Shown here: positions 17,735-26,469 of the stretch, piece after piece | Layout of the letters: every line of letters begins with the position of its first letter | How positions within the stretch are numbered: position 1 is the stretch's first letter | NCBI GenBank assembly: GCA_008363385.1 | Contig: RHKY01000001.1 | Location: forward strand, 62,001-126,000 | DNA from: Acidobacteriota bacterium | GTDB taxonomy: Bacteria; Acidobacteriota; Thermoanaerobaculia; UBA5066 | Reading direction: 5' to 3' | DNA: 64,000 nt | Notes under the pieces: model-generated | The model's database searches: none | Told to the model about the DNA's origin: nothing | What the model saw: only the letters and a program-made list of their open reading frames with translations | Made by a program: the position numbers and the translations under genes

Positions 17735-18556
17735 TCACCGGGCGCGGGGCCGCGCCTCGGCCACCGGGGAGACGCCGCGGTAGCCCGAGAACTCGTACCG
17801 GACCTCGCGCGAGAAGCCGAGGAAGACGGCCGCCCTCGCGTCGACCCGGATCTCCTCGAGGCACGGGGCCCAGACCCCGGGGAGGACCGGGTGCCCCTCG
17901 TAGAGGAACCGGACGTCCCGCAGGCTGAGAGCCAGCCCCCCGGCGACCTGGACCGGTCTCGTCAGGCGTCCCTCGATCCGGATCGGCTGCAGCTCGGCGG
18001 CGTCGATCCACGCCCGTCCCGCGAAGCCGTTCAGGACGCGGTCCTTGAGCGTCCGGGCCTCCAGCCCCTCCTTCGGACCGAACTCGACCAGGTAGGCGGG
18101 GCGCCCCGCGAACGGCTCCTCGCGGACGAAGCGGAAGTCGAAACGGGTGAGGAGGTCCGAGAGCGGCAGGCGGCCGGAGAGGAGGTCGTCGGTCCCGTCC
18201 TCGGACCCGTTCCGGGCCGCCTTCTCCCTCCGCTTCTCGTCCTGGCGCTGCGTCCGCGCCACCTCCCGATCGGTCGGGGGGCGCCCGTCGACCTCCAGGA
18301 GCTGGCGGCGGGTGACGCCCCGGCCGTCGGAGAAGGAGAGGAAGGTGAACCTCTCGGCCGGCCCCCGGCGACCGTCGCCCAGGAGCTCGGTGTGGACCTC
18401 CACCTGGCGGAAAGCCATCGGGGTCCCCCGCTCCTCGGCCGCCCGCTGGTTCGCAGCGGCGAGGCGGACGACGAGGCCCGCGTCGACGGCCGGAGCCGGC
18501 GCCGGCGCGAGGAGGAGGCCCAGCAGGGCCGCGGAGCTTCGGTGGGCGAGACCCAT
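17735..18556 (-). CDS. Hypothetical exported protein
   Basis: 273 residues from ATG 18556. The N-terminus (MGLAHRSSAALLGLLLAPAP) is a signal peptide with likely cleavage after APA. The mature part has beta-strand character resembling periplasmic lipoprotein carriers (RFDFRFVREEPFAGRPAYLVEF, RVLNGFAGRAWIDAAELQPIRIEG), so an outer-membrane lipoprotein-sorting-like fold is possible. A charged helical stretch (REVARTQRQDEKRREKAAR) interrupts it. No family is certain. It is downstream of the Spy-like gene on the same strand but separated from it by a strong hairpin. Confidence 0.65.
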   Translation of the reverse strand: MGLAHRSSAALLGLLLAPAPAPAVDAGLVVRLAAANQRAAEERGTPMAFRQVEVHTELLGDGRRGPAERFTFLSFSDGRGVTRRQLLEVDGRPPTDREVARTQRQDEKRREKAARNGSEDGTDDLLSGRLPLSDLLTRFDFRFVREEPFAGRPAYLVEFGPKEGLEARTLKDRVLNGFAGRAWIDAAELQPIRIEGRLTRPVQVAGGLALSLRDVRFLYEGHPVLPGVWAPCLEEIRVDARAAVFLGFSREVRYEFSGYRGVSPVAEARPRAR

Positions 18557-18623
18557 TCTCGATTCCGCCCGGAAGCTACCGGGAAAGACCCGCCGAACGC
18601 AAGGGCCGGGGAAGGACGAGGAC

Positions 18624-18662
18624 GGGGAACCGGCCCCTCCGCCTCGAGGCGGCCGGTTCCCC
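18624..18662. terminator. 12-bp hairpin downstream of the sigma/Spy operon
   Basis: GGGGAACCGGCC (18624-18635) and its exact complement (18651-18662) enclose a 15-base loop that itself contains the palindrome GCCTCGAGGC. It starts eight bases beyond the stop codon of the Spy-like gene in the direction of transcription. No T-run follows. Confidence 0.65.
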
Positions 18663-18669
18663 CTGGACA

Positions 18670-19146
18670 CTACAGCCCGAGCCGGTGCAGCGCCTCCAGC
18701 GTCCGGAGCGCCGTCTCGACGCCGCGGAAGGCGTCGACCTTGGCCGTCTGCTCGGGCGTCAGGAGCGCCCCGAAGCCGCTCCGGTAGGCCTCGTCGATGG
18801 CCGGCATCTGCTTCTGGAGCGCCTGCAGGCTCAGGAACGCCGTCCCGACGGCCGTCGGGTCGGGGCTCGCGGCCTCGACGAGGTCGCGGAACGCCTTCTC
18901 GGCGGCGACGATCTGCGGCTGGAGCGCCTCGACGGCGGCCCGCCGCGTGTCGGCGAGTTGGTGGAGCGAACTGACCTGGGCGTCGGTGAAGCCGAGGACC
19001 TCCCGGAGGACGACCTCGGGCGGCGGCCCTCCGGGGCCGCCCGGGCCTGCCCCGGGGCCTCCCGGCGGCGGGCCTTGCTGGGCGGCGAGCGGGGCCGCGG
19101 CCGCCAGGCCGAGGAGGAGGGCTGCGACCAGGAGCTTCTTCGTCAT
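18670..19146 (-). CDS. Spy/CpxP-like periplasmic protein
   Basis: 158 residues from ATG 19146. The signal peptide (MTKKLLVAALLLGLAAAAPLAAQ) is followed by a Gly/Pro-rich segment (about 25-45). Then comes a helical domain with the Spy-like pattern LGFTDAQVSSLHQLAD ... LLTPEQTAKVDAF. Spy/CpxP/ZraP proteins are periplasmic chaperones or metal/stress sensors induced by envelope stress. The ATG overlaps the stop of the TPR gene, in an operon led by an ECF sigma factor, which fits an envelope-stress output. Activity is not proven by sequence alone. Confidence 0.72.
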   Translation of the reverse strand: MTKKLLVAALLLGLAAAAPLAAQQGPPPGGPGAGPGGPGGPPPEVVLREVLGFTDAQVSSLHQLADTRRAAVEALQPQIVAAEKAFRDLVEAASPDPTAVGTAFLSLQALQKQMPAIDEAYRSGFGALLTPEQTAKVDAFRGVETALRTLEALHRLGL

Positions 19147-19733
19147 CTCGGTTCTCCTTTTCCGGTAGGCGGCTGGCCCATCGGGCGGCCGCCGGGGGGA
19201 GGCCCGGGACGCCCCGCGGGCCCACGGGGCGAACGGACCAGCTTCTCGGAGAGCTCGATCGCGCGATCGAACGCCTTGAGCGCTTCGTCGGACATGCCGA
19301 GCTGGCGGTACGTGGCGCCGGCCTCCACCCAGGCCGTCGCCTCCGCGACGCTCCCGGGCGGGACGTCCGAAAGGAGGCGCTGCGTGGTCTCGAGGGCCTC
19401 CTTCCGCTTGCCGGCCTCCGCGTACGTCCGGGCCAGGCGGGAGATCAGGTGGGCCTTGGCCTCCCAGGCCGGGCTCTCGCGCGGGACCTCGACCGTCTGC
19501 GCGCGGCGGAGCTCCTCGAGGGCGGCTTCGGTCTTCCCCTGGTCGAGGAGGATCATCGCCTTCCCCTCGATCGCCCGGAGGACGTTGACGAGGAGGAAGC
19601 TCCGGTCCGGCCCCGGCTCCGCCGGCCCTCCCGGCTGGGGGGGCGGGGGACCCTGGGCCGCCGCCGGGCGCGGCAGGGCGAGGGCGGCGAACGCCGCGAG
19701 GAGGAGGGCGAGGCTTCGAACGGTCCAGCTCAT
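19143..19733 (-). CDS. Exported TPR-repeat protein
   Basis: 196 residues from ATG 19733, overlapping the anti-sigma stop (ATGA). The signal peptide MSWTVRSLALLLAAFAALALP precedes TPR-like helices (EAALEELRRAQTVEVPRESPAWEAKAHLISRLARTY is split here over two repeats; later YRQLGMSDEALKAFDRAIELSEK). TPR proteins mediate protein-protein contacts, here in the periplasm. It links the membrane anti-sigma protein and the Spy-like protein within a fully overlapping operon, so a shared stress-sensing role is likely. Confidence 0.75.
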   Translation of the reverse strand: MSWTVRSLALLLAAFAALALPRPAAAQGPPPPQPGGPAEPGPDRSFLLVNVLRAIEGKAMILLDQGKTEAALEELRRAQTVEVPRESPAWEAKAHLISRLARTYAEAGKRKEALETTQRLLSDVPPGSVAEATAWVEAGATYRQLGMSDEALKAFDRAIELSEKLVRSPRGPAGRPGPPPGGRPMGQPPTGKGEPR

Positions 19734-20287
19734 GAACGGCCTCCAGGGGTCGGTCCGGGGACGTGAGAGGAGGGGGAGCCGCTCCCGGTCGCCAGCTCGC
19801 GGCCGAGGCTCTCCAGCCGCGCGTCCGAGAGGTCCGACCAGATCTCCCGGCTGCGCGCCGAGGCGACGGTGGAGGTGGCGACGCGGAGGGCGTCCGCCTC
19901 GCGCGCCGCGGCCGTCAGGCTCCCGACGGCCGTCCGCGCCGCACGTTCGCGCTCGTCGAGGAGGGCCTCGCCGGCAGGGGCGGGGCGTCGGGAAAGGAGC
20001 GGGAGGAGGAGCCCGGCGGCGACGGCGGCGGCGGCGGCGAGGCCCGAGGCGCGCCGGAGCAGGCGCGACCGCCCCGAGGCCTCGGCCACGAGGGCGCGGC
20101 GGAGCCTCCGGGCGGCCACGTCGTCGACTTCGTCCCCGGCGACCGAGGCGATCAGGCGGGCGGCCGCGAGCGCTTCGGCGTCGGCGGCGAACGGGTCGCC
20201 CCCCTCGAGGGCCTCGGCCAGGCGGCGCGCCGCCTCTGCCTCCTCGGGGCCGGCGGGGGAGCCGGGAATCGGGTCTTCGTGCGTCAT
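19730..20287 (-). CDS. Putative membrane anti-sigma factor
   Basis: 185 residues from ATG 20287, overlapping the ECF sigma stop (ATGA at 20284-20287). An acidic cytoplasmic N-terminus is followed by one transmembrane segment (LAAAAAVAAGLLLPLL, about 82-100) and a periplasmic C-terminal part ending near ELATGSGSPSS. No zinc-binding HxxxCxxC motif is visible. One-TM topology and direct coupling to the sigma gene make an anti-sigma factor the best explanation. It is assigned from context, not from a recognised family motif. Confidence 0.65.
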   Translation of the reverse strand: MTHEDPIPGSPAGPEEAEAARRLAEALEGGDPFAADAEALAAARLIASVAGDEVDDVAARRLRRALVAEASGRSRLLRRASGLAAAAAVAAGLLLPLLSRRPAPAGEALLDERERAARTAVGSLTAAAREADALRVATSTVASARSREIWSDLSDARLESLGRELATGSGSPSSHVPGPTPGGRS

Positions 20288-20844
20288 GCGGGGGTCCATC
20301 TGCGGGCGAACGCCCGGGAGGCCCGGTGGAGGAGGACGTCGAAGGTCCCGACCGACACCGACAGGAGCCGGGCGCACTCCTCGCGCCCCTTCCCCTGGAG
20401 CAGCCGGAGCCTCAGCGCCTCTGCGTAGCGGGGGGGGAGGACCGAGAGGGTCTCCTCCACGCGGGCCCTGAGGAGGGCGAGCCGCTCCGCCCGGATCATC
20501 TCGGCCTCGGCGGTCGGGGAGGCGTCGGGCGGGTCGAACAGGTCGGGAAGCGGCGATTCGCGCGCGGCGGCGCGGGAGCGGCGCCGGAGGCGCTCGAGCG
20601 CCTTCCGCCGGGCGATCGCCGCCAGCCAGTGGAGGAGCCCCACCCCGCGCCACTCGAACGAGCCGACCCGCTCGAGCGCCGTCCGGTAGGTCTCCGCGAG
20701 GACCTCGTCGGCGTCGACGGCGCCCACCCGTGGGAGGACGACGAAGCTCCGGAGCCACCGGTGGGTCCGGTCGTAGAGGACGCCGAAGCTCTCGCCGTCC
20801 CCCCCCTGGAGCCGGGCCAGCAGCCGGTCGTCATCGTCGTCCAT
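20284..20844 (-). CDS. ECF-type RNA polymerase sigma factor
   Basis: 186 residues from ATG 20844. The sigma-2 region (SFGVLYDRTHRWLRSFV, VDADEVLAETYRTALERVGSFEW, LLHWLAAIARRKALERLRRR) recognises the -10 element. After a linker comes the sigma-4 helix-turn-helix (LPPRYAEALRLRLLQGKGREECARLLSVSVGTFDVLLHRA is cited here only in part: residues about 135-180). It directs transcription of a stress regulon, presumably including its own operon, and is held by the membrane anti-sigma encoded next. It is divergent from cphA. Confidence 0.9.
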   Translation of the reverse strand: MDDDDDRLLARLQGGDGESFGVLYDRTHRWLRSFVVLPRVGAVDADEVLAETYRTALERVGSFEWRGVGLLHWLAAIARRKALERLRRRSRAAARESPLPDLFDPPDASPTAEAEMIRAERLALLRARVEETLSVLPPRYAEALRLRLLQGKGREECARLLSVSVGTFDVLLHRASRAFARRWTPA

Positions 20845-20918
20845 CCCGTCCCGTCCCCTATGGCCCGGGCGGCCCCGCCCTTACAGCCCCGGGGCCGATT
20901 CTCCCCCCGCCTCCCGCC

Positions 20919-20924
20919 TATACT
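20919..20924 (+). promoter_or_regulatory. Candidate -10 box TATACT for cphA
   Basis: TATACT lies 38 bases before the cphA GTG in the divergent gap between the ECF sigma gene and cphA. A strong Shine-Dalgarno (GGAGGTGGAG, 20951-20960) follows. No clear -35 element. Confidence 0.45.
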
Positions 20925-20961
20925 CCCGCCCCGAAACGGCACGAGACCGCGGAGGTGGAGC

Positions 20962-23613
20962 GTGGCACGAGACCGGATCCGGCTCATCGAGACCCTCGTC
21001 CTGTCGGGGCCCAACCTCTGGTCCTACCGGCCCTGCGTCTGGATGCGGATCGACCTCGGCAAGTACGAGGAGACGCCGACCGACAGGATCCCGGGCTTCC
21101 ACGACAGGCTCGTCCGCCTCCTCCCCGGCCTCTCCGAGCACCACTGCTCGGAAGGGCGCGAGGGGGGCTTCCTCTTCCGCGTGCGCGAGGGGACCTGGCT
21201 CGGGCACGTGGCCGAGCACGTCGCCATCCAGATCCAGAACCGGATCGGCATCCCCGTGTCCTTCGGACGGACGCGGGTCACGAAGGTCCCGGGCGTCTAC
21301 AACCTCGTCTACGAGATGGAGGAGGAGCGGGTCGGCGTCAAGGCGGGGAAGCTGGCCCTCGACGTCGTGGAGGCCTGCGCCGAGGACGAGGTCGGCGACC
21401 TCGACCTCGAGGAGCGGCTGGACGACCTGAAGCGCCTCCGCGAGAAGGCGGCGCTGGGCCCCTCCACGCGGTCGATCGTCGAGAAGGCCGAGGCGCGCGG
21501 GATCCCCTACATCCGGATGAACGACAAGTCGTTCGTCATCCTCGGCTCGGGCGTCCACCAGAAGCGGATCCAGGCCACGATCGCCTCCACGACGTCGTTC
21601 CTGGGCGTGGAGATCGCGGGGGACAAGGACCTGACCAAGCGCCTGCTCGGCGACGCCGGGATCCCGGTGCCGAAGGGCTACGTCGTCGAGGACGAGGAGG
21701 ACGCCGCCGACGTCGCCAGGAAGCTCGGCTGGCCCGTCGTCGTCAAGCCGCTCGACGCCTCGCACGGGCGCGGCATCCTGACGAACATCCGCGACGAGGA
21801 GGAGCTGCGCGCGGCGTACCGCGAAGCCCGCAAGCACCGCGAGGAGGTGATCGTCGAGCGGTTCCTCGAGGGGGTCGACTTCCGCTTCGTCGTCGTCGCC
21901 GGGAAGTTCATCTGCGCGGCCCAGCGCGTCCCGGCCTTCGTCGTCGGGGACGGCAAGAAGACGATCGAGGAGCTGGTCGTCGAGACGAACAAGGACCCGC
22001 GCCGCGGGATCGGCCACGAGAAGGTGCTGACGAAGATCGAGCTGGACGAGCTCTCGGTGGCGTTCCTCTCGCGGAAGGGGCTGACGCCGAAGTCGGTCCC
22101 GGCGGCGGGCGAGACGGTCGCGGTGAAGTCGACGGCGAACCTCTCGACCGGCGGGATCTCCCGCGACGTGACGGACCTCGTCCACCCCTCGAACATCGAG
22201 ATGGCCGAGCGGATCGCGAGGATCGTCGGCCTGGACATCGCCGGGATCGACGTCGTCGCCCCGACCGTCGAGAAGCCGATCGGCGACGTCAACGGCGGCG
22301 TCGTCGAGGTGAACGCCGCCCCGGGCTTCCGGATGCACACGCACCCCACCGAGGGGATGCCGCGCGACGTGGCCGGGGCCGTCGTCGACATGCTCTTCCC
22401 GCCGGGGGCCCCGACGCGCATCCCGATCGTCTCCGTCACCGGGACGAACGGGAAGACGACGACGACCCGCCTCATCGCCCACGTCGCCCGGCAGGCCGGG
22501 CACAAGGTGGGCCTGACGACGACGGAGGCGGTCTACGTCGGCAGCGAGGAGGTGATGCGGGGCGACTGCACCGGCCCCTCCTCGGCCCGCGTCGTCCTGC
22601 GCGACCCGACGGTCACCTTCGCGGCGCTCGAGACGGCCCGCGGCGGGATGCTGCGCTTCGGCCTCGGGTACGACTGGGCCAACGTCGGCGTCGTGACGAA
22701 CATCGCGGCCGACCACCTCGGGCTCAGGGACATCGACACGCTCGACGACCTGGCCAAGCTGAAGTCGCTGGTGACCGAGCGGGTCTTCCCCGACGGCGTC
22801 GCGGTCTTCAACGCCGAGGACGCGTACGCGCCGTACATGGCCGGCCGGACGAAGGCGCGCGTGGCCCTCTTCTCCCTCGACCCGGGCAACGAGCTCCTCC
22901 GCTCGCACGTGGCCTCGGGCGGCCTCGGGGCCGTGATGGACCGGCACGACACGCTCTGCCTCTACCGCTCGACGCTGAGGATCCCGCTCGTCCACGCCCG
23001 GCAGATCCCGATCACGTTCGACGGGCGGGCCCGGTTCAACATCGCCAACGCTCTGGCGGCGGCGCTCGCCTGCTTCGCCTCGGGGATCGACCTGGACGAC
23101 ATCCGCGGCGGCCTGACGACGTTCCACCCGTCGCCGTTCCAGGCGCCGGGCCGCGCCAACGTCTACGAGTTCCGCGACTTCAAGCTGATGATCGACTACT
23201 GCCACAACCCGCACGCCATGGCCACGGTGGCCCCGTTCCTCTCCTCGATGACACGGGAGCGGCTCGTCGTCGTCATGAACGCGCCGGGAGACCGCCGGAA
23301 CGAGGACTACGCCGAGATGGGGCGCCTGGCCGCCCCGCACTTCGACCACGTCGTCCTGCGCGACGACGAGGACCTGCGCGGGCGCCAGCCGGGCGAGGTG
23401 GCCGGCCTCCTGCGCGAGGCGCTCCTGGCCAACGGGATGGCGCCCGAGGCCGTGGAGTTCGCGAAGAACGAGCCGGAGGCCGTCCGCCGGGCGATCTCGC
23501 TCGCGAGGAAGGACGACCTGGTGGCCGTCTTCGCGGACCGGATCGGCAAGGTGGCCGCCCTCGTCGACTTCGAGCGGCAGAAGGAGTCCCGCGGGGAGGC
23601 CGCCGCCCGGTAG
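20962..23613 (+). CDS. cphA: Cyanophycin synthetase (CphA1 type)
   Basis: 883 residues from GTG 20962, the usual length for CphA1. An N-terminal domain (about 1-160) contains HVAEH at residues 82-86. The ATP-grasp domain (about 215-480) has VVKPLDASHGRGI and ends near VEVNAAPGFRMH. The Mur-ligase-like domain starts at about 488 with the P-loop GTNGKTTTT, and later has DYCHNPHAM. ATP-grasp adds aspartate to the backbone and the Mur-like domain attaches arginine to its side chain, making multi-L-arginyl-poly-L-aspartate, a nitrogen store. No cyanophycinase gene is adjacent. The arginine operon lies about 4.3 kb beyond its end. Confidence 0.95.
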   Translation: MARDRIRLIETLVLSGPNLWSYRPCVWMRIDLGKYEETPTDRIPGFHDRLVRLLPGLSEHHCSEGREGGFLFRVREGTWLGHVAEHVAIQIQNRIGIPVSFGRTRVTKVPGVYNLVYEMEEERVGVKAGKLALDVVEACAEDEVGDLDLEERLDDLKRLREKAALGPSTRSIVEKAEARGIPYIRMNDKSFVILGSGVHQKRIQATIASTTSFLGVEIAGDKDLTKRLLGDAGIPVPKGYVVEDEEDAADVARKLGWPVVVKPLDASHGRGILTNIRDEEELRAAYREARKHREEVIVERFLEGVDFRFVVVAGKFICAAQRVPAFVVGDGKKTIEELVVETNKDPRRGIGHEKVLTKIELDELSVAFLSRKGLTPKSVPAAGETVAVKSTANLSTGGISRDVTDLVHPSNIEMAERIARIVGLDIAGIDVVAPTVEKPIGDVNGGVVEVNAAPGFRMHTHPTEGMPRDVAGAVVDMLFPPGAPTRIPIVSVTGTNGKTTTTRLIAHVARQAGHKVGLTTTEAVYVGSEEVMRGDCTGPSSARVVLRDPTVTFAALETARGGMLRFGLGYDWANVGVVTNIAADHLGLRDIDTLDDLAKLKSLVTERVFPDGVAVFNAEDAYAPYMAGRTKARVALFSLDPGNELLRSHVASGGLGAVMDRHDTLCLYRSTLRIPLVHARQIPITFDGRARFNIANALAAALACFASGIDLDDIRGGLTTFHPSPFQAPGRANVYEFRDFKLMIDYCHNPHAMATVAPFLSSMTRERLVVVMNAPGDRRNEDYAEMGRLAAPHFDHVVLRDDEDLRGRQPGEVAGLLREALLANGMAPEAVEFAKNEPEAVRRAISLARKDDLVAVFADRIGKVAALVDFERQKESRGEAAAR

Positions 23614-23696
23614 CCCCCTCCGCCCGGCCCGCGGAGCGGCGGGCGGCATGACGTGGGTCATGGCGGGGCGGCCCGGCCCGGTGGTCCACTTCCGGC

Positions 23697-24077
23697 ATGT
23701 CGGCGGCCGCGAACACCGCGCTGAGGCTCGTCCCCGTCGTCCTCTCCTGCGTCGTCCTCGGGGCCCACTTCCTGAGGAGCGGGCACGTGGGCGTCGCGGT
23801 CCTCCTCGCGGCTTCGCCCCTCGTGCTCCTGGCCCGGCGCGCCCCGGCCGTCCGAGCGGTCCAGCTCCTCCTCCTCCTGGGGGCGCTGGAGTGGGTCCGG
23901 ACCGCCGCCCAGATCGCCGGGGCCCGGCGCGCCGTCGGGGCGCCGTGGACCCGGATGGCCCTGATCCTGGGCTCGGTCGCGGCCGTCGCGCTCCTGGGCG
24001 CCGCGCTCCTGCAGCCCCTCGCCCGGCGCTGGGCGCGGCGCGGGACGCCGTCGCCCTCGCCCGCGGAGGCGGCGTGA
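23697..24077 (+). CDS. Small integral membrane protein, unknown family
   Basis: 126 residues from ATG 23697. Four hydrophobic segments are visible: about 9-26 (LVPVVLSCVVLGAHFL), 31-47, 53-70 and 86-106 (MALILGSVAAVALLGAALL). A basic loop and Ser/Pro/Ala-rich tail follow. No catalytic or binding motif is seen. Its stop overlaps the GTG of the YgbA-type gene (GTGA at 24074-24077), so the two are co-translated. A weak 7-bp GC hairpin (23620-23646) separates it from cphA. Confidence 0.7.
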   Translation: MSAAANTALRLVPVVLSCVVLGAHFLRSGHVGVAVLLAASPLVLLARRAPAVRAVQLLLLLGALEWVRTAAQIAGARRAVGAPWTRMALILGSVAAVALLGAALLQPLARRWARRGTPSPSPAEAA

Positions 24078-24442
24078 GCGAGCGCTCGGCCCGCGCCCGG
24101 GTGGAGCGCGAGCGCCGGACCATCGAGGTGATGATCTCGATGTACTGCCGCGACCACCACGGCCCCGCGACGGGGAGCCTCTGCGAGGGCTGCGAGGCGC
24201 TCCGCGCCTACGCCGGCGAGCGCCTGGACCGGTGCGTCTTCAAGCTCGAGAAGCCGACCTGCGTCAAGTGCCCGGTCCACTGCTACCGCGCCGAGCCGCG
24301 CGAGGCGGTCCGGGAGGTGATGCGGTACGCCGGCCCGCGGATGCTCCGCGAGCACCCGGTGCTGGCGATCCGGCACGTCGTCGACGGCTGGAAGAAGGCG
24401 CCCGAGCACCCGCGGCGCCGCAAGGAGACCGTCCCCGCCTGA
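24074..24442 (+). CDS. YgbA-type (nitrous-oxide-stimulated promoter family) cysteine-rich protein
   Basis: 122 residues from GTG 24074. The pattern EVMISMYCRDHHG ... LCEGCEALRAYAGERLDRC ... CVKCPVHCY and then REVMRYAGPRML matches the YgbA/PF11756 family, whose members are induced by nitrosative stress in enterobacteria. Six cysteines in two clusters could bind a metal or iron-sulfur cluster (inferred). The family match is by motif memory. It is coupled to the upstream membrane protein gene. Confidence 0.85.
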   Translation: MSERSARARVERERRTIEVMISMYCRDHHGPATGSLCEGCEALRAYAGERLDRCVFKLEKPTCVKCPVHCYRAEPREAVREVMRYAGPRMLREHPVLAIRHVVDGWKKAPEHPRRRKETVPA

Positions 24443-24462
24443 CGGCGCGCGAAGATGGGGCC

Positions 24463-26469
24463 GTGAGACCCCGTCCGTCTCCGGCCCTCCTCGCGGCCCT
24501 CCCTGCCGCGGTCCTCCTGGCGGTGAGCGCGCCCTCGGCGGCGCAGGCGCCGTGGGAGACCTGGAAGGGCCCCTCCGTGCTGCCGCGGCTCTTCGCGGGC
24601 GACCAGGTCGTGACCCGGTCCTCGTTCTGTCCGTCCGGCTGCGCCTACGACCGGACCTCGGAGGGGGACGGCCGGTTCCTCCGCGTGGAGGGCGAGGAGC
24701 AGGTCGTCCTGGAGGAGACCGGGCCCGGGGCGATCGTCAGGATCTGGATGACGGCCGGCCAGGGGACGAGCGAGCCGCTCGACCCGGCCGTGAGGATCCG
24801 GATCCGGCTCGACGGCGCGGAGGCTCCCGCCGTCGACGTCGCTCTCCCGGACCTCTTCTCGGGACGGGTCGCGCCGTTCCTGCCGCCCCTCGTCTCCGAC
24901 CGGTCCGTCTCCAGCGGGGGAAACGTCTCGTACGTCCCGATCCCCTACCGGGCGGGTTGCCGCGTCTCCCTCGTCGGGGCCGGGCGGTACAAGCTCTGGT
25001 TCCAGCTCGACCTCCACCGGCTCGCCGAGCCGGGCGCGATCGAGACGTTCACGGGGCGCGAGGACCTCTCGACGCTCGCTCGGCTCCTTTCGGGCGCCGG
25101 GGAAGACCCCTGGCCCGGCTCGGGCGAGACGCTCCGGGGAGCCGCGGAGGGCGTCCCGCCGGCCCGGCTCGACCTCTTCCGGTTCGAGGGGCCCGGGACG
25201 CTCACGAAGCTCCGCCTGAGGCTGCCGCTCCCGGCGGGCGAGGAGGCCGTCGCCCGCCTCGCCGTCGACGGGGAGGTCCGCGCCGAGATGCCCGCGGCGG
25301 ACCTCTTCGCGCTGGGCCGGGGGACGCCGCTCCCGGCGCGGTCCGTCCTGGTCGGGCTCGACCGGGAGGGGTGGGCCTACCTCTTCTTCCCGGTCCCGTT
25401 CCGCTCCGCCGTGGAGGTCTCGCTCCGGCTCCCGGAGACGACCTATCCCTCCCGCTGGACGGTCGAGTGGGAGGCCCGGGTGGACCGGGCGGATATCCCG
25501 CCCGACGCGGGCCGGTTCGGCGCGCTCCTCCTCGAGGCGTCGGGCGGCGCCGGGCGGGACGTCCCGCTCCTCTCGGCGGACGGGTCGGGGAAGTGGGTCG
25601 GCCTGTTCACCCGGCTCGGCCCGGGGCCGGGCGCCGGCCCCGGCTTCCTGGAAGGGGACGAGCGGGTCTTCGTCGACGGCTCTCCGTTCCCGGCGCGCCA
25701 CGGGACGGGGGTGGAGGACCTCTTCAGCGGCGGGTTCTACTTCGACCGCGGCCCGTTCGTCCTGCCGCTCCACGGCTGCCTCGAACGGCGCGCCGGCTTC
25801 TCGGCCGGCGAGGAGGCGACGGCCTACCGGCTCTTCCTGACGGACGCGGTGCCGTGGACGTCCTCGATCCGGGCCGGGCTGGAGGGCGGGCCGACCGGCC
25901 AGCTCCCCCTGCGCGCGCGGACCGTGGCGTACGTCTACGACCGGGCCGAGCCGGGGCTCGTGCCGCTGGCGTCCGTGGACCTTGGCGACCCGCCGTCGCT
26001 TTCGGCCTCGGGCTACCGGGCCGAGGGCGCCGCGGAGTGCGCCCCGCTCTCCTCCGGATGGCCGGGCGGCGGGAGCCCGGTCACGGTGACGTCCTGCCGG
26101 CGGGAGGACGGGGACTCCTCATTCCGCCTCCGCCTCCCCGTACCCGGCGTCCGGGGGCTCAGGCTGCGCCGCCGCCTCGACGCGGGGACGCCGGGGCAGG
26201 AGGCCGACGTGTTCCTGGACGGGATCCCCGCCGGCCGGTTCCCGCCGGTCGACGCGAACCCCTGGTTCCGGCTGCGCGACGCGGACCTCGACGTCCCCCT
26301 CGACGCGGTCCCGGTGTCCGCCCGCGAGGTGACGGTGACGGTCCGGCCCGTCCCGCGGGACTTCAGCCCGTCGTTCAGCGAGGTCCGGTGGGAGCTCTTC
26401 GGCGCCCTCCCGCCCGTGCCGGTCGCGGGCGAGGGGGACGGCGCGCCGGTCAGCCCGGCTCCACGCTGA
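24463..26469 (+). CDS. DUF2961 / GH172-like secreted protein
   Basis: 668 residues from GTG 24463. The signal peptide spans about residues 8-29 (ALLAALPAAVLLAVSAPSAAQA). DUF2961 signatures include ETGPGAIVRIWMT near 85-97, the FPVPFRSAVEVSL strand and the conserved RHGTGVEDLFSGGFYF at about 410-425. DUF2961 proteins founded glycoside hydrolase family GH172, which includes fructofuranose- and arabinofuranose-acting enzymes. The Glu of the GTGxED motif is a plausible catalytic residue. An extra beta-sandwich-like C-terminus follows. Substrate unknown. The 3' end overlaps the convergent PuuD-like gene by 20 bases. Confidence 0.85.
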   Translation: MRPRPSPALLAALPAAVLLAVSAPSAAQAPWETWKGPSVLPRLFAGDQVVTRSSFCPSGCAYDRTSEGDGRFLRVEGEEQVVLEETGPGAIVRIWMTAGQGTSEPLDPAVRIRIRLDGAEAPAVDVALPDLFSGRVAPFLPPLVSDRSVSSGGNVSYVPIPYRAGCRVSLVGAGRYKLWFQLDLHRLAEPGAIETFTGREDLSTLARLLSGAGEDPWPGSGETLRGAAEGVPPARLDLFRFEGPGTLTKLRLRLPLPAGEEAVARLAVDGEVRAEMPAADLFALGRGTPLPARSVLVGLDREGWAYLFFPVPFRSAVEVSLRLPETTYPSRWTVEWEARVDRADIPPDAGRFGALLLEASGGAGRDVPLLSADGSGKWVGLFTRLGPGPGAGPGFLEGDERVFVDGSPFPARHGTGVEDLFSGGFYFDRGPFVLPLHGCLERRAGFSAGEEATAYRLFLTDAVPWTSSIRAGLEGGPTGQLPLRARTVAYVYDRAEPGLVPLASVDLGDPPSLSASGYRAEGAAECAPLSSGWPGGGSPVTVTSCRREDGDSSFRLRLPVPGVRGLRLRRRLDAGTPGQEADVFLDGIPAGRFPPVDANPWFRLRDADLDVPLDAVPVSAREVTVTVRPVPRDFSPSFSEVRWELFGALPPVPVAGEGDGAPVSPAPR

